DNA from: Lysinibacillus macroides
GTDB taxonomy: Bacteria; Bacillota; Bacilli; Bacillales_A; Planococcaceae
Reading direction: 5' to 3'
NCBI RefSeq assembly: GCF_001281525.1
Contig: NZ_LGCI01000007.1
Location: forward strand, 1-41,240
DNA length: 41,240 nt
Shown here: positions 34,680-41,240 of the stretch, piece by piece
How the letters are laid out: each line of letters begins with the position of its first letter
How positions within the stretch are numbered: the stretch's first letter is position 1
Made by a program: the position numbers and the translations under genes
Notes under the pieces: model-generated
Told to the model about the DNA's origin: nothing
The model's database searches: none
The model's input: the letters and a program-made list of their open reading frames with translations, nothing else

Positions 34680-36104
34680 ATGGATATGCTATTATTTCAA
34701 CTTGAAAAAGACAACGAGAAACCGCTTTATGATCAGCTTTATAACGGGATTAAAGAGGCTATCATTTCAAAAAAAATTGCTGTAGGAGAAAAATTACCAT
34801 CCAAGAGGAAATTAGCAGATTTTTTAAATATTTCTCAAACAACAATCGAAATTGCTTATGCACAATTGCTTGCTGAAGGCTATATTATGTCCAAAACACG
34901 TGTTGGCTATTTTGTCGAGGCAATCGATGAGTTACCATATATTCAGCAGGACACAATCACTCCCTTTATAGAGTATCCTAAGAAAAAAACATACAAAATT
35001 GATTTTAATCCTAGTTCTATTGATATTGACGCCTTTCCCTTTCAAACATGGCGAAAATATGCAAAAGACCTTTTTGACAATGCCTCAAAGGAGCTACTAT
35101 TGACAGGGGAACCTCAGGGCGAGTTATCTTTACGCACAGAAATTGCTAATTATTTATATCAATCACGCGGTGTTGTATGTAGCCCTGAACAAATTGTGAT
35201 TGGTTCAGGGACAGAGCAGCTTCTTCCAATGATTTTACGTCTTTTTAGCGAGGACACCTGCTTTGCATTAGAAAATCCAGGATACCCTGCTGTACATCGC
35301 ATATTTGCCCAACATAAACGCAAGGTCTATCCCATTGCAGTCGATGAAGAAGGAATTATGATTCAGACGCTTGAAAAAACCCATGCTCATGTTGCTTATA
35401 TTACGCCATCACATCAATTCCCAACAGGTGCAGTATTATCTGCTACCAGACGGGCACAGGCTTTAAATTGGGCAGCACAAAGCTCTACCCACTATATTAT
35501 TGAAGATGATTACGATTCAGAATTTCGTTATACTGGAAAACCAATCCCTGCACTGCATGCTTTAGATAGAAATGATAAAGTCATTTATATGAGCACCTTT
35601 ACAAAATCATTAATGCCATCGTTGCGTGTAGCTTATTTTGTACTGCCGCCTAAATTACTTGCTACTTATAATGATGTCTTTAATTATTATTCATCAACAG
35701 TACCTCGTTTCGATCAGCATATTGTAGCAAATTTTATGCGCGATGGTCATTTTGCCAAGCACCTTAATCGGATGCGCAAAATTTATCGTAAAAAACATGA
35801 TAAGCTAACTACTATTTTAGAAAAATATTCAGCATCCGTTAAAATTACGGGTGAACAAGCAGGAATGCATATTTTATTAGATGTTCAACACACATTAACA
35901 GAAAAACAATTACAGCAGCTTGCCTCTCAAGCAGGAATAGGTATCTACCCATTATTGGATTATCGATTAGACCCTTCTGAACCTTCAAAGGCTCAATTTT
36001 TACTAGGATTTGGCGGTATACCTGTTCAAGCAATTGAACCGTCTATTGAACACCTAATGGATTGCTGGAGCATACAAAAAAATCACCCATCTATTACGAA
36101 ATAA
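34680..36104 (+). CDS. pdxR: MocR-family regulator of PLP synthesis (PdxR)
   Basis: A 474-residue GntR/aminotransferase fusion. An N-terminal winged helix (about 1-75: KLPSKRKLADFLNISQTTIE) is joined by a linker to a fold-type I aminotransferase-like domain (about 110-465). The PLP lysine is in YMSTFTKSLMPSLRVAY. PdxR of this kind activates pdxST when PLP is low and is switched off on binding PLP. The gene is divergent from pdxS with ~100 bases between starts. That spacer should contain both promoters and the direct-repeat operator, but I could not delimit the operator. Confidence 0.9.
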   Translation: MDMLLFQLEKDNEKPLYDQLYNGIKEAIISKKIAVGEKLPSKRKLADFLNISQTTIEIAYAQLLAEGYIMSKTRVGYFVEAIDELPYIQQDTITPFIEYPKKKTYKIDFNPSSIDIDAFPFQTWRKYAKDLFDNASKELLLTGEPQGELSLRTEIANYLYQSRGVVCSPEQIVIGSGTEQLLPMILRLFSEDTCFALENPGYPAVHRIFAQHKRKVYPIAVDEEGIMIQTLEKTHAHVAYITPSHQFPTGAVLSATRRAQALNWAAQSSTHYIIEDDYDSEFRYTGKPIPALHALDRNDKVIYMSTFTKSLMPSLRVAYFVLPPKLLATYNDVFNYYSSTVPRFDQHIVANFMRDGHFAKHLNRMRKIYRKKHDKLTTILEKYSASVKITGEQAGMHILLDVQHTLTEKQLQQLASQAGIGIYPLLDYRLDPSEPSKAQFLLGFGGIPVQAIEPSIEHLMDCWSIQKNHPSITK

Positions 36105-36121
36105 AGTGAGTAGATGGGTGA
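36083..36121. terminator. bidirectional terminator between pdxR and asnB
   Basis: TCACCCATCTA pairs with TAGATGGGTGA; A-run on the left (CAAAAAAA), CTTCC on the right. The left A-run gives the U tract for the minus-strand asnB transcript. The stem overlaps the last codons of pdxR. Confidence 0.75.
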
Positions 36122-36127
36122 CTTCCA

Positions 36128-37963
36128 TTACGTTTCGATTAATTGAATCTGATAATGTTCAAACCATATGTGTATTTGCCCTAAATACGCCAAGAGCTGA
36201 GGACCTGCCATTAATTGACCATACCATGGAACCTTAAAGGAGCTACCACCAGATTCAATCAATTCCATTAGCTTTTTTTGATCAAATAGTTCATGCAAAA
36301 TAGAATTTTTTTCTTTGAGAATCTCTTTTAACCATTTTTGTACACCTGCCGTATAGGCTGGATGATAGGTTTTAGGATAAGGATTTTTCTTTCGATACAA
36401 TACTTCATGTGGCAATAAATGGGCCATTGATTTTCGCAGCAGTCCTTTTTCCATGCCATCTAAATTTTTTATTTCCCACGGAATATTCCATGCATATTCT
36501 ACAAGACGATGATCTGCAAAGGGAACACGTACCTCTAAGCTTGCACCCATACTCATTCGATCCTTACGCGTTAGCAATGTTTGCATAAACCATTGCATAT
36601 TCAAATAAAGCATTTCACGATGACTTGACGCTGCCGAACTTTCCCCATCTACTAATGGTACTTCTGCTATTGTTTGACCATATAGCTGTTGGGCGTAGTT
36701 TTCAATTTTTAATTTCTTCTGCCATTTATCTTGCAGCAAGGCATTTCTCTCTGGCAATGATCGGATCCAAGGAAAGCCTGACATTTTTTCTTGAAACCAT
36801 GGGTAGCCTCCAAAAATTTCGTCTGCACACTCACCTGATAGTGCTACAGTAAAATCTCTTTTGATTTTACGGCAAAACCATAATAATGATGAATCAACAT
36901 CTGCCATACCAGGGGAATCTCTTACAATTACGGATTCCACTAATAAGTCGATTAGTTGCTGTTGAGAGATTTCCTCTGCATGGTGTGTCGTTTGAAAAGT
37001 CTCGATCATTTTTTGAATCCAATACGTATCTGTCGATGTTTGAAAAGCATGTGAATGAAAAAATCGTTCATTATCCTCATAATCGATCGAGTACGTATGC
37101 AGCTTATTATTGTGCTGTTGAAATTGTTTTGCGGCAATTCCTGTAATAATACTAGAATCCAGCCCACCTGAAAGAAACGTACAGATGGGTACATCCGAAA
37201 CAAGTTGTCGCTCAATAGCATCTGTTAACAGAAAACGAACATGTTCAATCGTCTCCTCCACAGATTCTTCATGTTTATGACTTTGTAGCTGCCAATATGC
37301 CCATTTTCTTACACCTTCTCGAGAGAAACGCATAGCGTGGCCAGGTCGTAATTCTTCAATATTTTGAAAAAGTGTTGTGCCAGGTGCTTTAGAAGGTCCT
37401 ACAGTCATCATACTTGCTAGCCCTTCTGTATTGACGGCTGCTTGCACCTGTGGATGTATTAATAATGCTTTGATTTCAGAGGCAAACAAAAGCTCACCTT
37501 GTTGCTCTGTATAATACAGGGGCTTTACACCAAGTCGATCTCTGCACAAAAAAAGTGATTGCCTGTGTTCATCCCAAACGCTAAAAGCAAAAATGCCATT
37601 TAAAAAATCTACACACCGCTCTTTCCATTCAATATAAGCTGTCAATAACACCTCTGTATCTGATTGTGTTAAAAAATGATATCCTCTTTTTCCAAGCTCT
37701 TTTCGTAATTCCTCTGTATTATAAAGCTCGCCATTATATGTAATGACATAGTTGACGCCATCATATACTTTTGTCATTGGTTGCTTACCACCAATCAAAT
37801 CAATAACAGCTAGTCGTCGATGGCCAAATGCAATATGCTCGCTACACCAAATATTTTCATCGTCAGGCCCTCTCTTATTCAAAGTTTGTGTCATTGATTG
37901 TAAGATTGTACCGCTTGCTCTTAAATCCTTTTGAAAGCTAGCCCACCCTGTAATACCACACAT
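36128..37963 (-). CDS. asnB: glutamine-hydrolysing asparagine synthase
   Basis: A 611-residue class II amidotransferase-synthetase: N-terminal MCGITG with catalytic Cys2, the glutamine site (RRLAVIDL, YNGELYN), and the C-terminal ATP-pyrophosphatase domain with SGGLDSS and the substrate region GECADEIFGGYPW. It converts Asp, Gln and ATP to Asn. Its size is closest to the AsnO type of Bacillus. It is not in this position in B. subtilis, so it was added between dacA and pdxST in this lineage. Confidence 0.93.
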   Translation of the reverse strand: MCGITGWASFQKDLRASGTILQSMTQTLNKRGPDDENIWCSEHIAFGHRRLAVIDLIGGKQPMTKVYDGVNYVITYNGELYNTEELRKELGKRGYHFLTQSDTEVLLTAYIEWKERCVDFLNGIFAFSVWDEHRQSLFLCRDRLGVKPLYYTEQQGELLFASEIKALLIHPQVQAAVNTEGLASMMTVGPSKAPGTTLFQNIEELRPGHAMRFSREGVRKWAYWQLQSHKHEESVEETIEHVRFLLTDAIERQLVSDVPICTFLSGGLDSSIITGIAAKQFQQHNNKLHTYSIDYEDNERFFHSHAFQTSTDTYWIQKMIETFQTTHHAEEISQQQLIDLLVESVIVRDSPGMADVDSSLLWFCRKIKRDFTVALSGECADEIFGGYPWFQEKMSGFPWIRSLPERNALLQDKWQKKLKIENYAQQLYGQTIAEVPLVDGESSAASSHREMLYLNMQWFMQTLLTRKDRMSMGASLEVRVPFADHRLVEYAWNIPWEIKNLDGMEKGLLRKSMAHLLPHEVLYRKKNPYPKTYHPAYTAGVQKWLKEILKEKNSILHELFDQKKLMELIESGGSSFKVPWYGQLMAGPQLLAYLGQIHIWFEHYQIQLIET

Positions 37964-38019
37964 TTAGCCACATCCTTTCGCCTAATAGCGTATGCACCAC
38001 TACCTAAAAATGTGAAAAA

Positions 38020-38049
38020 GCACATGAATGTTTAAAAACAATCACGTGC
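38020..38049 (-). terminator. terminator after dacA
   Basis: GCACATGA (38020-38027) pairs with TCACGTGC (38042-38049) with one G-U pair. On the minus strand TTTTTCACATTTTT follows. Confidence 0.6.
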
Positions 38050-38064
38050 TCTGCTTATTAATTA

Positions 38065-39396
38065 TTAAAATAGGCCTCCAACAAAGTCTGAAATGCCTCC
38101 CCATAAATTACCGAAGAAGTTACCTACGCCTTGGAAGAATAATGAGATGCCACCAGCACGCTCTACAGCCGCTGTTGTTACAACATCAGATGAAATATCC
38201 TTCCCATCAATAAAACCGTAATCTGCCCCTTCTGTGCGCTCAATAACAACCTTCCCCACGACAGTATCTTTTTTAACACCTGCTTCTAAACTCTTTTTTT
38301 CTAAAACGAGTGTAGGCTTATATAGATCCTTGTCAGAAGATTTAATCATAAACGAAATAGGCTCTTTTACAGCAATCTCTACTTTATCTTCTTTTCCTTT
38401 TGTAACTTTTACTGTTTTTTGATCTTTAAATGTATAATTGGCTGGCAAAATTTCTTCTTTTGAGAATTGTGAAAAGCCATAGTTAAATAATTTTGCTGTT
38501 GCATCAAAACGTGCTTCATATGAGCCCACACCATTGGCATCAACAGCTTTCATAACCACTGCAATCAAACGTGTACCATTGCGCTGTGCTGTCCCTGTAA
38601 AACTATGACCTGCAAAGTTTGTTGTACCTGTTTTTAAGCCATCTACGCCTTGATATTCATATATTAATCCAGGTAGCATAAAGTTCCAGTTAGACATTTC
38701 AATAGCGTCCTCTGTGCCTGCTCGGAAGGTCTTTTTTGCAATACTGGACGTTTCTAACACCTTTGGATGATCCTTTAATAAATGATATGCCAGTTTTGCT
38801 ACATATTTCGCCGGCATGACATTTTCATCCTCTGGCCCTGTCCCTGATGGATGCATACCAAATAAATCAGCATTATTAAGACCTGTCGCATTGACAAATT
38901 TATAGCCTTCTAAGCCCAGCTCTTCTGCCTTTTTATTCATTAACTTTAAAAACTCAGTCTCAGAACCCGCAATGGTTTCAGCAATAGCCACGGTTGCTGC
39001 ATTTGCCGAATAGATGACCATCGCCTCATATAATTCACGAATCGTATACGAACCATCTCTACGTAAAGGTACATTACTTAATGCACGATTTTGGGACATA
39101 CGATACGTATAATCTGTTACCTGATATTCCTGATCCCATTTAACTGTCCCTGCATCAATCGCGTCCAATAACAGGTATTCAGTCATCATTTTTGTCATAC
39201 TTGCAATACCTAGTGAAGTATCTGCATTTTGTTCATATAAAATTTTTCCTGAGTCTGCGTCAATTAAAATCGCAGCATCCACTGTTAATCCTAACTCTGT
39301 TTCTGCATTTGCCTGTGCAGGAATACCTGCAAACACGCTTAATACTAAAACAGGAAGTAGGAGTAAGCGTAATACGGTGCCCATTTTCTTTTTCAC
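38065..39396 (-). CDS. dacA: D-alanyl-D-alanine carboxypeptidase (PBP5)
   Basis: A 443-residue penicillin-binding protein that trims the terminal D-Ala of peptidoglycan stem peptides. Start is GTG 39396, with TGGAGGG 8 bases upstream. There is a signal peptide ending near AQANA, then SxxK in ASMTKMMTEY (nucleophile Ser), SxN in IYSANAAT, and KTG in LKTGTTNFAGHSF. The second domain is beta-rich, and the C-terminal helix (GNFFGNLWGGISDFVGGLF) is amphipathic and anchors the enzyme to the membrane. It follows guaB as in B. subtilis. Confidence 0.96.
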   Translation of the reverse strand: MKKKMGTVLRLLLLPVLVLSVFAGIPAQANAETELGLTVDAAILIDADSGKILYEQNADTSLGIASMTKMMTEYLLLDAIDAGTVKWDQEYQVTDYTYRMSQNRALSNVPLRRDGSYTIRELYEAMVIYSANAATVAIAETIAGSETEFLKLMNKKAEELGLEGYKFVNATGLNNADLFGMHPSGTGPEDENVMPAKYVAKLAYHLLKDHPKVLETSSIAKKTFRAGTEDAIEMSNWNFMLPGLIYEYQGVDGLKTGTTNFAGHSFTGTAQRNGTRLIAVVMKAVDANGVGSYEARFDATAKLFNYGFSQFSKEEILPANYTFKDQKTVKVTKGKEDKVEIAVKEPISFMIKSSDKDLYKPTLVLEKKSLEAGVKKDTVVGKVVIERTEGADYGFIDGKDISSDVVTTAAVERAGGISLFFQGVGNFFGNLWGGISDFVGGLF

Positions 39397-39480
39397 CTTT
39401 AAAGCCCTCCAAAAAATAATCTTGTCCTCGACATTTTATCATAGATAGTCACCAACGTGTTGACTCTCTGCCATAAAAAA

Positions 39481-39518
39481 ATGCTTTCGCGCCATCTTTG
39501 TAGACGAAGCGAAAGCAT
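39481..39518 (-). terminator. terminator after guaB
   Basis: ATGCTTTCGC pairs perfectly with GCGAAAGCAT. On the minus strand TTTTTTTATGG follows. Confidence 0.88.
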
Positions 39519-39537
39519 AAAAGTTGCAAGCAATATA

Positions 39538-41016
<1,479 letters not shown>

Positions 41017-41042
41017 CTATAGGTAAAAGAATATTAATTGTA

Positions 41043-41071
41043 AGATTAACAACGTGGACTGCTACTGTCAA
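41043..41071 (-). promoter_or_regulatory. guaB promoter
   Basis: On the minus strand, TTGACA (41071-41066), 17 bases and TAATCT (41048-41043), about 42 bases before the start codon. No riboswitch is visible in the short leader. Confidence 0.75.
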
Positions 41072-41192
41072 GAAACTTCTAAAAGAAAGACAATTCAGAC
41101 TTTTAAATATAGCAAATCTAAGTCGAAATTCCAACTAAATAACAATATAAATAAGTAAGTTTTACAGATACTTTTACTTTTAGAAATAAAAA

Positions 41193-41217
41193 AACAGTCA
41201 GCTCTATGCTGACTGTT
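41193..41217 (-). terminator. rrn operon terminator
   Basis: AACAGTCAGC pairs with GCTGACTGTT across a five-base loop. On the minus strand it is followed by a run of T, just after the 5S 3' end. Confidence 0.9.
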
Positions 41218-41220
41218 TTT

Positions 41221-41240
41221 GCTTGCCTAGCGATGTCCTA
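41221..41240 (-). rRNA. 5S rRNA, 3' end only (partial)
   Basis: The reverse complement TAGGACATCGCTAGGCAAGC is the conserved 3' end of Bacillales 5S rRNA. The gene runs off the right edge. It closes an rrn operon that precedes guaB. Confidence 0.85.

Overview
The window looks like the origin-proximal region of a Bacillaceae chromosome, most likely Lysinibacillus or a close relative. This is inferred from gene order and protein character, not from a database search. It runs from the 5' end of a 16S rRNA gene (base 1, minus strand) to the 3' end of a 5S rRNA gene (base 41240, minus strand). It is therefore the segment between two co-oriented rrn operons. Read on the minus strand, the backbone follows the Bacillus rrnO-rrnA order: guaB, dacA, (asnB), pdxS-pdxT, serS, (tadA), dgk-dck, scr, dnaX, ebfC, recR, yaaL, bofA. 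Several accessory modules interrupt it.

Regions. (1) 1-4343: rrn promoter and leader, bofA, yaaL, recR, ebfC, dnaX, the ~270-nt SRP RNA with its own promoter, and a divergent tRNA-Ser(UGA). (2) 4392-8383: a Fur-boxed iron module with a siderophore-binding lipoprotein, an NtaA/DszA-type flavin monooxygenase and an AraC regulator fused to a siderophore-binding domain, without local permease or ATPase genes. (3) 8530-12355: a GlnK/GlnL-type two-component system and a GltP-type symporter, with a tandem repeat upstream of gltP that looks like a GlnL site. (4) 12356-18702: an AT-rich, decaying island with an IS3 remnant, an IS4-family element with a 9-10 bp target duplication, a 27-codon ORF with the IS at its ribosome-binding site, a broken GNAT gene, an alpha/beta hydrolase, an MFS gene with an internal TAG, and a divergent group consisting of a 27-residue peptide, a terminator-like hairpin, a frameshifted CYTH-like gene and a frameshifted unknown gene. 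(5) 18703-19104: a second copy of the last third of gltP, with 257 bp identical to the intact gene, so the island lies between direct repeats of gltP sequence. (6) 19275-21761: a secreted protein, a lipoprotein, an RraA-like protein and a LOG-family protein whose start codon appears to be AUA. (7) 21824-30780: dck-dgk, csoR-copZ-copA with two CsoR operators, a secreted protein, czcD with a CzrA-like repressor, and a MarR regulator with a membrane protein. (8) 30849-41240: tadA, serS with a T-box leader, pdxST with divergent pdxR, asnB, dacA, guaB and the rrn terminator.

The most unusual part is the island. Two divergent peptide-and-enzyme transcription units appear to be a small, degraded peptide-related system that I cannot assign to a known class. 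Single-base lesions there are either real decay or homopolymer sequencing errors, and this should be settled first.
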